Assembly (NCBI GenBank): GCA_029237695.1
Contig: CM055274.1
Span: 69,864,828-69,928,827, forward strand
DNA: 64,000 nt
DNA from: Conchocele bisecta
Lineage: Eukaryota; Mollusca; Bivalvia; Lucinida; Thyasiridae
Reading direction: 5' to 3'
Position numbers and translations under genes: made by a program. Shown piece by piece: positions 35,109-46,100 of the stretch. The notes under the pieces were generated by a model, which was given only the letters and a program-made list of their open reading frames with translations, was not told the DNA's origin and searched no databases. Numbering within the stretch: the first letter of the stretch is position 1; every line of letters starts with the position of its first letter.

Positions 35109-35984
35109 ATGCCCCCGCCACCGAATGGTGAGGGGGGCATTTAGTGTTACCGGCGTCCGTCTTTCCCATCTGTCCCGAAACCTCGGGTAAATGTCTTATA
35201 CTTTCTGTTTCCTTGCACTCATCCGCTGGATATTTCACACACACATTGATTTAATGGTTCTCTAGCACCCTGTGACAAATCCACGATTGTCCTGCCCCCG
35301 CTAAGCCCAGGGTCAAGGTCACATATTTGGTGCATTCGAAACCTTAATGCTCGGGTAAATGTCTTATAATTTCTGTTTTCTTACATGGATCTGCTTGATA
35401 TTTCACACATGCTCTATTGGTCTTCTACCGCTCTGTGACAAATCTTCAATCGTTCCGCCCCTGCTAAGCCCAGGATCAAGGTCACAAACGTTAACGCTCG
35501 GGTAAATGTCTTATAATTTCTGTTTCCTTGCACTCATCTGCTTGATATTTCACACACACATTGCTTTAATGGTCCGCTACCGCACTGTGACAAATCCACG
35601 ATTGTCTCATCCCCGCTAAGCCCAGTGTCACATACTTGGTGCATTCAAAACATTAACACTCTGGAAAATGTTTCCTTGCCCGGATCTGATTGGTATTTCA
35701 CACACAAATTGCTCTAATGGTCCTCTACTGCCCTGTAGAAAATCCACGATCATCCTTCCTCTGCTAAGCCCACGGTCAGGGTCACATACTTCAAAACTTG
35801 TGTGTCTTATAATGTCGCTTTCCTTGCAAGGATCTGCTTGATATTTCACACACCCATTGCTACGATGGTCTGCTTTCATGCTGTGACATATCCACACTTC
35901 TCTGGCCCTCTGTGTTTTCAAATGTGTCTCGTTTTCTTTGGCTGCCAGCAGGGGCATTCATATGCCAACAGGCCACATTTCTGG
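35109..35984 (+). mobile_element. Helitron-like unit, best preserved example
   Basis: The hairpin head atgcccccgccaccgaatgg/tgaggggggcat is followed by 'ttagtgttaccggcgtccgt'. There are five tandem body units of about 150 bp ('tttcacacacacattg', 'aagcccagggtcaaggtcac'), and the 3' end reads 'tatgccaacaggccacattt' and then CTGG. 876 bp, no coding capacity. Confidence 0.65.
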
Positions 35985-36002
35985 TCTGTATATGTGCTCA
36001 GA

Positions 36003-36160
36003 AGTATATGTTGCGACCACCATTTGAACCGTATCATCGAGACCGTTCAAATGAATGGTCACAACATATACTTTCATTGAGAAATAACAAAAATAATAAT
36101 AAAATATTCAATAATTAATAATAATTCATATCCGTAAAGGTTTATTCGGCATGTAATGGG
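36003..36160. mobile_element. Foldback MITE fragment
   Basis: The hairpin 36003-36071 (agtatatgttgcgaccacc / ggtcacaacatatact) and a right end 'cggcatgtaatggg' are present; the left end is missing where it meets the preceding Helitron-like unit. Confidence 0.65.
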
Positions 36161-36161
36161 T

Positions 36162-36375
36162 TTAACCCTTAGAATGCAGGAACCGAAAATAGTTGTCTGC
36201 TGTTAATTCATATTTTGTCTTTTATCTCAGTAAAAACATGCTTTGACAGCATTTTAGAATCATTTCCATTGGAAATGATTCTAAAGTGCTGCCAAACCAA
36301 GTTTTTGATGAGAAAAATGGAAAATAAAAAATATTCAGCAGACGACACAATTTAATTCCGCATTGTAAGGGTTAA
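36162..36375. mobile_element. Palindromic MITE family B
   Basis: The ends are TTAACCCTTAGAATGC and GCATTGTAAGGGTTAA. The central stem is 'catttccattggaaatgatt', nearly identical along its length to 5076-5283. Confidence 0.85.
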
Positions 36376-36663
36376 GCTTTCTTAGATTTACCTGTTTCTT
36401 GTATATTCATAGTAAATGCAATAAGAATTACTTTGTCAAAACATGATGCATGTTGTACACTAATATGTAAATGCTTTATACAATAATGCACCATTTTCAA
36501 AGCAAATATTTTTGACAATGCATCTCAAAGTTTATATACGGAGAAAACAATTTTGAGGTACATATAGCTGCCACCCTGTCTATGTCTGTCCGTCTGGCTG
36601 CGTGTCTGTCCGAGATTTCTTTTTTTTTTACCTACTATCTCTGTAACCAGAAGTGGGATATGT

Positions 36664-36876
36664 TTAACCCTTACTACGCTGAATTAAATTTTGTCGTCTG
36701 TTGGAAATGTTTTATTTTCAATATTTTTTGATAAAAACCTGTTTTGACAGCGCATGAGAATCGTCTCCAGGGGAGACAATTCTCATGTGCTGCCAAAACA
36801 GGTTTTTTGTTAAGAATTAAGGCAAACATGAAAAACAGCAGACGACAATTTTCGTCTCCCGCGTAGCGAGGGTTAA
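36664..36876. mobile_element. Palindromic MITE family B, diverged copy
   Basis: The ends are TTAACCCTTACTACGC and GCGTAGCGAGGGTTAA. The central stem 'gagaatcgtctccaggggag'/'acaattctc' sits between 'aaaacctgttttgacagcgc' and its complement. It is inserted in a decayed pearl-like unit (36560-36960). Confidence 0.85.
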
Positions 36877-37042
36877 ATACACATGGCCCCCCATTTACTC
36901 CAATACATATATTTCGCTGTGGTGAACTGACACACTGCAGTATCCTGTAAATGAGGCTCTTTACAATGGTGATTCATGTTAAACAAAAGTATTGAAGGTC
37001 ATGATATATGCCTGTCGAGGTATAGCCATTATACATGTACAT

Positions 37043-37320
37043 TGAGAGATTGTAAGTCAAAAAGGGGGAGATAATCCATGACAGGGGGTCGAATAAAAAA
37101 ATCAAAATTCAGAATGCGCATCTACACAACATAATGAAGGCACACACCAAGTTTCAAGTCCCTACCTAATATGGTTAAAAGGTTTTACTTCTTACAAGGT
37201 AAAATTGGGAAATTCTAAGTAAAAAAGAGGATAAAAAGAGATAATTTGCACATCTAGACACCATAAGGAAGGCACACACCAAGTTTCTCAAGTCCCTACC
37301 TAGTACGGTTAAAAAGTCTG
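37043..37320. repeat. Two-copy tandem repeat, about 150 bp
   Basis: The copies share 'ggcacacaccaagtttc', 'aagtccctacctaatatggt' / 'aagtccctacctagtacggt' and 'attctaagtaaaaaagagga'. Diverged and non-coding. Confidence 0.65.
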
Positions 37321-37519
37321 TTCATTTCCCGTTCTTTGGGAAATGCCGAGATGCCCTATTTTCGTTTATAGTTCATAAGTGTCATTGAATATTTCTACTT
37401 CTGCCAATTGTTGCAGATGACAATAAATAATTGGTTCTCCACCATGACATACATTGAATGGAGAATTAGAACATTTGTTCTTACTAAATGGTGCAATTAT
37501 GTATATGGCATGTCCTTGA

Positions 37520-38838
37520 AGGTACATGCCCACTCAGTAGGCACACAATGTTCTTGATATCAGACACATCATCTGAGACATTTTCTGGCAAAATAAACAT
37601 TCATTCACCATTACCCCACGTATTGGCATTATTATACATTTTATATCAGACGTAAATGTCAACATTGATATCAGGGGCAATAACCGTGTTTCCTTAAAAT
37701 GTTGACGGACATTACTGTTTATTCTCTGTATTTATACCCCCCGCAACGAGTTATGGGGGGGTATACTGGAGTCCGGTTGTCCGTGCGTCCGTCTGTCCAT
37801 CACTAAACTTAACATCAGAGAAATATTGTTATAACTTCTATTTCCTTCATCTAAAATGCTTAATATTTCACACATGCATTCCTGTAAGGCTCTACTGCCA
37901 TGCTGTGCCAAATCCGCGACCGTCCAACCCCCGCTGATCCCAAATACTTAAGTCTCGTGACAAAACTTAACATCAGAGAAATATGTTATAACTTCTATTT
38001 CCTTCATCTAAAATGCTTAATATTTCACACATGTATTCCTGTAAGGCTGTACTATCATGCTGTGCCAAATCCACGACCGTCCAACCCTCGCTGATCCCAA
38101 GGTCAAGGTCAAATACTTGGTCTCTTTACAAAACTTAACATCAGAGAAATATGTTATAACTTCTAGTTCCTTCATTTAAAAATCTTAATATTTCACTTGT
38201 GCATTCCTCTAAGGTTGTACTATCGTGATGTGACAAATCTACGACCGTCCAACCCCCGCTGATCCCCAGGTCAAGGTGACATACTTAGTCTCTTTACAAA
38301 ACTTAACATCAGAGAAATATGTTATAACTTCTATTTCTTTCATCGAAAATTCTTAATATTTCATGCATTCATTCCTCTAAGGCTCTACTATCATGCTGTG
38401 ACAAATCCCCACTGATCTCGAGGTCAACGTCACATACTTAGTCTCTTTACAAAACTTAACATCAGAGAAATTCACATTCGTGCCGCTCCCGCTAAGCCCA
38501 GAGTCAAGGTGACAAGCCCACACACTTGGATTTTTTTTACATATTTAGGGGTACCTGGGGCCACGCGGGGAGTATTCCGTTAAACCTATCTAGTTATTTT
38601 TTTATGATAAATGATTATACGAAATTATTATAAATAATTAAAAAATAGCATGCCAATTTGCATATGAAAATAGCCTGATACCACCGCGCATCACTATCAG
38701 TAAAATAAATATTACTAAATGATTATATCTGTATAGCGGGCACTCATTCTTTTTAGAACTGGTGGAATAGTGACACAATTGTACACTTATTTTATTCCTA
38801 TAAAGAACATTTTGTGCCTACTGAGTGGGCATGTACCT
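37520..38838. mobile_element. TTAA-type MITE split by a Helitron-like insertion
   Basis: The ends are aggtacatgcccactcagta and its complement. Both halves align, in reverse orientation, to the intact 457 bp copy at 62886-63342. TTAA is intact at the right (38839-38842) and mutated to TTGA at the left. The interruption is at about 37732-38593. Confidence 0.8.
37732..38593 (+). mobile_element. Helitron-like array nested in the TTAA-type MITE
   Basis: The hairpin head taccccccgcaacgag / ttatgggggggta is followed by four to five units of about 170 bp ('aacttaacatcagagaaata', 'tgctgtg.caaatc', 'ccaacccccgctgatcccaa'). It ends 'gttaaacctatCTAG', after which the MITE resumes. Confidence 0.7.
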
Positions 38839-39156
38839 TTAATATTTACGTTTTTATCACATGACCTGCCTGTTATACATGTGATTTGATGTAATAACCA
38901 CATGTGTCTGTATACCTCAAACCTGCGCTTATGGACAAGCGCCAATTTCTAGGTAGGTTGTCAGTTTATGTACACATATGGTGGTAAATTATCCAGGTAT
39001 TGAACACATTCCAAGCGTTGTTTCACATGGGATATCCGCCTGAAACAAGGGATCACGTTTTTGTCGCTCCCACTCGTGGAAAGTTAGACAGTGATCGCAA
39101 TGACGTCCGTGTGTTTATTCATGGGTGCATCTGTCCGAAATATGAGTGCAATTTTT

Positions 39157-40106
39157 TGTCACGCCTGCTTTAGCAGAAGGATCGACTATAGTCGCTGTTC
39201 CGTCGTCGTCGGCGTCGTAGTCCGAAATGTCAAAAAGTTTCTACAAGCTTCGTCATGATGTTATAACTTTAATATTACTTGACGAAATGCTTCAGTATTT
39301 GGACACTTGATATACATGTATGTGAGCATTTGGAACACACTCATGCCACCATTAGTGGGTGGAAGGTGGGTGCAAGCGATGGGTAATTTAACGATCGGGG
39401 TTCATCCTTACCGGAATTCCGATTGGAGACCTGGTTTGGCCCTCACATACGTCTTTGGCATTTTGTATGTGACAGTTGAATCTGGTTATACCCCTTAAGT
39501 GATTATTACGATTATTCGTAATCCTATTTTATGGGAAGGGGCCAAGTGACTTTGGTGTGGTATGGACCTGCCACCAGGTCAGGTTATTCTAATTTCAGGG
39601 CTGAATATATTGTTTCTCGATGTAAATATTCAGTTCTGATTTTGAAATTTTCCCCCCAATGCAGCAGGTTAAAACGGGATCGAACCCGTTTGCCCGGCCT
39701 TACATGACCTTAGCTGTTGATAGGCCGTTAAACACCAATAAACAAAACAAACATGCCACCATTAACATGACCTTGACCCTTTTTTAGCTTCACATTCTTT
39801 AAGAAACACTTGGCCATTTTTTTGTGTCAAAAAGTTTGTACAAGCTTCTTCATCATGGTATTACTTTAATATTATTTGATGGAATGCTTCAATATTTGGA
39901 CACTTGATATTTATGAGCATTTGGAACACACTCATGCTGCCATTAACATGACCTTGACCTTTTTTACCTTCAAATTTTTGCAAAACACTTAGCCATTTTT
40001 AACGTTGACGTTAATATTGCTTAACAGATTTCTTCAATATTTAGACACTTGATGCATGTGATCATTCGGAACACCCTCATGCCGCAATTAACATGACCGT
40101 GGCCTT
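39157..40106 (+). mobile_element. Pearl-like array of about 170 bp units, interrupted by a SINE
   Basis: The head is 'gtcacgcctgctttagcaga'. Three units carry 'tcaatatttggacacttgat', 'atttggaacacactcatgc' and 'acatgaccttgacc'. The SINE 39355-39751 lies inside the first unit. Confidence 0.7.
39355..39751 (+). mobile_element. SINE family S, complete copy with 13 bp target duplication
   Basis: The copy is flanked by catgccaccatta on both sides (39342-39354 and 39752-39764), a perfect 13 bp duplication typical of LINE-mediated insertion. The 5' head has A-box-like 'tggaaggtggg' and B-box-like 'ggggttcatcc'; in the related copy at 63520 these read tggcaggtggg and ggattcgtcc. The 3' end is 'agctgttgataggccgttaa' and then 'acaccaataaacaaaacaaa'. 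Length 397 bp. I do not assign a named SINE superfamily. Confidence 0.85.
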
Positions 40107-41455
40107 TTTAGCTCACCTGAGCGAAGCTCATGTGAGCTCTTGTTACCGCAATGTGTCCGTTGTCCGTCGTCGTCCGTCCATGAACATTTTCAAACGTCTT
40201 CTCCTCGGTAACCATTGGGCCTATAGTCACCAAACTTCATGGTCATGGTCCTTAGGTAGGGGGATTACAAAATTGTTAAAATGACGTCATTACGTAATCC
40301 AAGATGGCTGCCGTCTAAAAATAGCACAAATTCTTCAAAAATCTTCTCAAGAACCGCCAACCGGATTTCGACAAAACTTGGTAGGAATGATCGATGTAGA
40401 ATGCTCTTTCAAAGTTTTTAAAATGGTGACGCCGGGGTCAAAAATGGGCGTGGCCCGTGGGGTCAAATTGGGGTCAAATTGTATTTTTGACCGAATATGG
40501 TCATGTCATATATGAAATCGAAGGTATCAACGAGGCGATCACTCTGGTGCATTTTTTGTCGAAATCGGATGGTTATGTCATCCAAGACGGCCGCCGAAAG
40601 GTCAAAAGGTCGTTCTTTTATTACAGATTTCAAAATTCTTCTTCACATGAACCGCTTGGCCCATGGTAGCCGAAATTAAAAGTTATGGTCCATGGGTGAA
40701 GCCTTTTCAGATTTGTTAAAATGGAGGTCATCGCTAATCCAAAATGGCCGCCGTCTAAAAATGGCATAAATTCTTAAAAAATCTTCTCCTGAACCACCAG
40801 CCGGATTTCGACGAAACTGGGTAGGAATGATCGATGTACAATGCTCTTTCAAAGTTGTTAAAATGGGCGTGGCCCGATGGGTCAAATTGGGGTGAAATTT
40901 TATTTTTGACCGAATATGGTCATGGCTATATATATCAAAAGGTATCAAAGAGGCGATCGCTCTGGTACATTTTTTGTCGAAATTGGATGGTCATGTCATC
41001 CAAGATGGCCGCCAAAAGGTCAAAAGGTTGTTCTTTTATTAGAGATTTCAAAGTTCTTCTTCACACGAACCGCTTGGCCCATGGTGGCCAAACTTCACAG
41101 TTATGGTCCATGGGTGAAGCTTTTTCAGATTTGTTAAAATGGAGGTCGTTTCTTCAACCTCGACCTTTTTCGTGTTTAAAGCATGCACTTCTCTGATGGT
41201 TTTTGTAATGCTTACTTTAGTACATGCCCATGAACATGTTACGATCAAATGCCTCGGCAGGCGCGACACTGCTTTATGTGGCGGAATTCTTCTTTATGTC
41301 AAAAAGTTTCTTCAACCTTGACCTTTTTTTGTGTTTTAAGCATGCACTTCTGTGACGGTTTTTGTGATGCTTTCTTTAGTACATGCCCATGATCATGTTA
41401 AGGTCAAATGCCTCAGCAGGCACAACACCACTTCCATGATGGAATTCTTGTTAAA
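40107..41455 (+). mobile_element. Pearl-like element with about 430 bp units ('agctcacctgagcgaagctc' head)
   Basis: The head hairpin agctcacctgagcgaagctc / atgtgagct is followed by about 2.5 units with 'aagatggctgccgtctaaaa', 'ccggatttcgac.aaac' and 'tgaccgaatatggtcatg'. It ends in a repeated 'aaatgcctcggcaggcgcga' and 'atggaattcttgtt'. Small open frames in it are repeat artefacts. Confidence 0.7.
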
Positions 41456-41662
41456 TTACTTTTCTCGGCAACTGTATTGCAGATTAACTACCATTCACTC
41501 TTTCTGTTTATAGCCACCATACCAAAAGTGAAGATTAAACTACATAGAAATTTACAACATTTTGATTGGATATTTACAATACATATACATAATTATGGTC
41601 ACTGTGGGAGGCACATAACTCCCACTGTGATTTCCCGCTTCCCACGGTGTCTGGGTAGAAAA

Positions 41663-42261
41663 GTCCCAATACCTCCTGGGATGTCCAATACCGCCTGGGA
41701 AGTCCAATACCTCCTGGGAAGTCCAATACCTCATTGGACTTCCAATACCTCCTGGGACTTCCAATACCTCCCGGGACGTTCAATACCTCCTGGGACGTTC
41801 AATACCTCCTGGGACTTCCAATACCTCCCGGGACGTTCAATACCTCCTGGGATGTCCAATACCGCCTGGGAAGTCCAATACCTCCTGGGAAGTCCAATAC
41901 CTCCTTGGACTTCCAATAGCTCCTGGGACTTCCAATACCTTCCGGGACGTTCAATACCTCCTGGGACGTCCAATAGCTCCTGGGACTTCCAATACCTCCC
42001 GGGACGTTCAATACCTCCTGGGACGTCCAATACCTCCTGGGACTTCCAATAGCTCCTGGGACTTCCAATACCTCCTGGGACGTTCTGGGAATACCTCCTG
42101 GGACGTTCAATACCTCCTGGGATGTCCAATACCGCCTGGGAAGTCCAATACCTCCTGGGACTTCCAATACCGCCTGGGAAGTCCAATACCTCCTGGGACG
42201 TCCAATAGCTCCTGGGACTTCCAGTACCTCCTGGGACGTCTAATACATCCTGGGACTACCA
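41663..42261. repeat. 18 bp minisatellite, about 33 copies
   Basis: The unit is gggacttccaatacctcc with variants cgtt, cgtc, aagtc, atgtc and tcc/ccc/tag. Since 18 is a multiple of three, several frames on both strands stay open, giving proline/tryptophan-rich nonsense peptides. One break occurs at 42085-42095 ('ttctgggaatacc'). Confidence 0.9.
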
Positions 42262-43017
42262 AATGCCTCGGCAGGCTGGACATACATGCTGCAGCCATTT
42301 GGTTTCTAACTTCCGATGAAGAATCTCTAACTTGACTCATAACTTGAACATAATATGTAATTCATGCAGCAATTCTGCATATTTCCCATCATTCCCATAG
42401 TTACAGTCCAAACTTTAAATGGGCAACTGGCTTAGAAAAAGGATTTTGTGAAATATGCGACCAGCATAGCGCCAGTTCAGCCTGCGCCTCCGCGCAGTCT
42501 GAACTGGCGATATGCTAGTCACCATTCCATCAGCGGCCCAAATATAATTGGAAGTATAGACAGGATGCTAGCTTCAACAATTACATAATAAAATTGAGAC
42601 TATTTTGAGATTCATTGTAAATAGTGACTTGTACAATAAATTCATTCTAAGAAACAGATATCTGTTTCCCACAACAAAGTTTCCCAAATCCTTAGGGTTA
42701 GTAGGGTTGTACTGGTTTATCATGTTTATCGCAATAATATTTTTGGATATAATTTGTTTTGTTTCCCAAACAAATGGTGTCCGAATACTTAGCTTTTTAC
42801 AGTAATATATATTTTGCTGAATACTGTGCTACTGTCTTTTGACATTAAGTGTATCGGGCTCGGCTCGGAAACGGTAGGAATTCCTTCAACTAGACTCATA
42901 ATTCCTATGCGTTCCAGCCTCACCTGAAAATTTGACATTGAAGGACTCTAACCTGGTATTCTTGCTATATGTATATACCTGTGTATTTTGTATATCCTGA
43001 TGAGGTGGCATAGATGC
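42262..43017. other. Mostly unremarkable intergenic DNA
   Basis: Contains an imperfect palindrome at 42461-42530 (cagcatagcgccagttcag... / ctgaactggcgatatgcta) resembling family D in layout. No gene supported. Confidence 0.5.
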
Positions 43018-43099
43018 ACAGTCTGATATATGCCATCTGATCAGGGTATCTACTATGCACAGTCTGATATATGCCATCTGATCAGGGTATCTACTATGC
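43018..43099. repeat. Two copies of a 41 bp tandem repeat
   Basis: The unit 'cagtctgatatatgccatct'+gatcagggtatctactatgca occurs twice with no mismatch. The next element is inserted at its end. Confidence 0.8.
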
Positions 43100-43100
43100 A

Positions 43101-46100
43101 CAGAGCTCCAGATAAGGTGCGTATTGGCGTATTTTACGCAATTATGTTAGCTGAATACGCATTGATTATAAAAAGTGGGAGTACAGCAATTTGAAAATAC
43201 GCATTGATTTTCAAATTGAGATTTGAGTAGTGAAAATACTGTCATACAGTTGAAAATTCACTTAGTTGATGATCTGCAACAGTGTTTGCTTTTTGCCGCT
43301 CAAATAAGTGAATGTTTAAATGTTTTTATCATTTTTAGCCAGGTTTTTTTGAGAAAAAAATCCAGGCTATTGGATTGGCGAAAGCCGGGCGGGTGCGGGC
43401 GGGCGGCGGTCGGGCGGGCGGGCGGGCGGGTGGGCGGGCCTTGTCCACAATCAATGTTAAGTTTTCGTGTTTGAGTCCATTTCTTTGTTACTGTACCACC
43501 TAGGACCACCAAACTTTCACAGCTTCATAATCAAGGGCCCACCACATATCACTATCCAACATGTTACTTTTTTTTTAACTTGACCCATTTTTTCCGGTCA
43601 GTCGACTTAGCCGTTTTCGTGTTTGAGTCCATTTTTTTGTTACTGTACCACCTAGGACCACCAAACTTTCACAGCTTCATAATCAAGAGTGCCCACCACA
43701 TATCACTATCCAACATGTTACTTTTTTTTTAACTTCACCCATTTTTTCCGCGCAGTCGACTTAGCCATTTTCAATGTTAAGTTTTCGCGTTTTCAATGTT
43801 AAGTTTTCGTGTTTAAGTCCATTTCTTTGGTACTGTACCACCTAGGACCACCAAACTTTCACAGCTTCATAATCAAGGGGTGCCCACCACATTTCACTAT
43901 CCAACATGTTACTTCTTTTTTAACTTGACCCTTTTTTTCAGTGCAGTCGACTTAGCCATTTTCAATGTTAAGTTTTCGTGTTTGAGTCCATTTCTTTGTT
44001 ACTGTACCACCTAGGACCACCAAACTTTCACAGCTTCATAATCAAGAGTGCCCACCACATATCACTATCCAACATGTTACTTTTTTTTTAACTTCACCCA
44101 TTTTTTCCGCGCAGTCGACTTAGCCATTTTCAATGTTAAGTTTTCGCGTTTTCAATGTTTAAGTTTTTCGTGTTAAGTCCATTTCTTTGGTACTGTACCA
44201 CCTAGGACCACCAACTTCACAGCTTCATAATTCAAGGGGTGCCCACCACATTTCACTATCCAACATGTTACTTCTTTTTTAACTTGACCCTTTTTTTCAG
44301 TGCAGTCGACTTAGCCATTTTCAATGTTAAGTTTTCGTGTTTGAGTCCATTTCTTTGTTACTGTACCACCTAGGACCACCAAACTTTCACAGCTTCATAA
44401 TCAAGAGTGCCCACCACATATCACTATCCAACATGTTACTTTTTTAGCCAGGTTTTTTGAAAAAAAATCCGGGCTATTGGATTGGCGAAAGCCGGGCGGG
44501 TGGGCGGCGGGCGGGCGGCGTCCACAATCAATGTTAAGTTTTCGTGTTTGAGTCCATTTCTTTGTTACTGTACCACCTAGGACCACCAAACTTTCACAGC
44601 TTCATAATCAAGGGGTGCCCACCACATATCACTATCCAACATGTTACTTTTTTAGCCAGGTTTTTTGAAAAAAAATCCAGGCTATTGGATTGGCGAAAGC
44701 CGGGCGTGCCGGCGGGCGGGCGGGGATCGGGCGGGCGGCGTCCACAATCAATGTTAAGTTTTCGTGTTTGAGTCCATTTCTTTGTTACTGTACCACCTAG
44801 GACCACCAAACTTTCACAGCTTCATAATCAAGGGGTACCCACCACATATCACTATCCAACATGTTACTTTTTTTTTAACTTGACCCATTTTTTCCGCATA
44901 GTCGACTTAGCCATTTTCAATGTTAAGTTTTCGCGTTTACAATGTTAAGTTTTCGTGTTTAAGTCCATTTCTTTGTTACTGTACCACCTAGGACCACCAA
45001 ACTTTCACAGCTTCATAATCAAGGGGTACCCACCACATATCACTATCCAACATGTTAATCGACTTAGCCATTTTCAATGTTAAGTTTTCGCGTTTACAAT
45101 GTTAAGTTTTCGTGTTTAAGTCCATTTCTTTGGTACTGTACCACCTAGGACCACCAAACTTTCACAGTTTCATAACCAAGGGGTGCCTACCACATATCAC
45201 TATCCAACATGTTACTTTTTTTTTAACTTGACCCATTTTTCCGCACAATCGACTTAGCCATTTTCAATGTTAAGTTTTCGCGTTTTCAATGTTAAGTTTT
45301 CGTGTTTAAGTCCATTTCTTTGTTACTGTACCACCTAGGACCACCAAACTTTCACAGCTTCATAATCAAGGGGTACCCACCACATATCACTATCCAACAT
45401 GTTAATCGACTTAGCCATTTTCAATGTTAAGTTTTCGCGTTTACAATGTTAAGTTTTCGTGTTTAAGTCCATTTCTTTGGTACTGTACCACCTAGGACCA
45501 CCAAACTTTCACAGTTTCATAACCAAGGGGTGCCTACCACATACAACTATCCAACATGTGACCATTTTTTTACCTTCACCTATTATTTCTACGTAATTGA
45601 CTTAGCCATTTTCAACGTTAACTTTTCAACGTTAACTTTTTAACGTACGTCTAGTTAAAGTTTTTTGGTTTTAAAACTTTTTCGTTATATTATATCTCTG
45701 CAACTGCTTCGCCCATTACCTTGAAACTTCACATGGGTGTTTATTATCATCCATATTTTCATTCTAACCCCCAACAGTGCGGCCCCTGTGCCCAATGTCA
45801 AGGTCAAATTACTTTGAATTTTTTTGTTAATGTTTTTTTGTGTACTATATCTCTGCAACTGCTTCACCCAATATCTTGATACTTCACATGGGTGTTTATC
45901 ATCATTGTCGCACCTGCTTGCGGAAAGCGCGATCCTGTGCCCAATGTCAAGGTCAAATTACTTTGAATTTTTTTGTTAAAGTTAGTTTTTTCGTGTACTA
46001 TATCTCTGCAACTGCTTCACCCAATACCTTGATACTTCACATGGGTGTTTATCATCATTGTCGCACCTGCTTGCGGAAAGCGCGATCCTGTGCCCAATGT

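Noticed and set aside
40093..41321. Several 60-120 codon frames on both strands
   Set aside because: All fall in two diverged ~430 bp repeat units and do not keep frame between units.
42605..42805. 66-codon hydrophobic plus-strand frame
   Set aside because: AT-rich, no recognisable motif, no splice context; hydrophobicity follows from T-rich codons.
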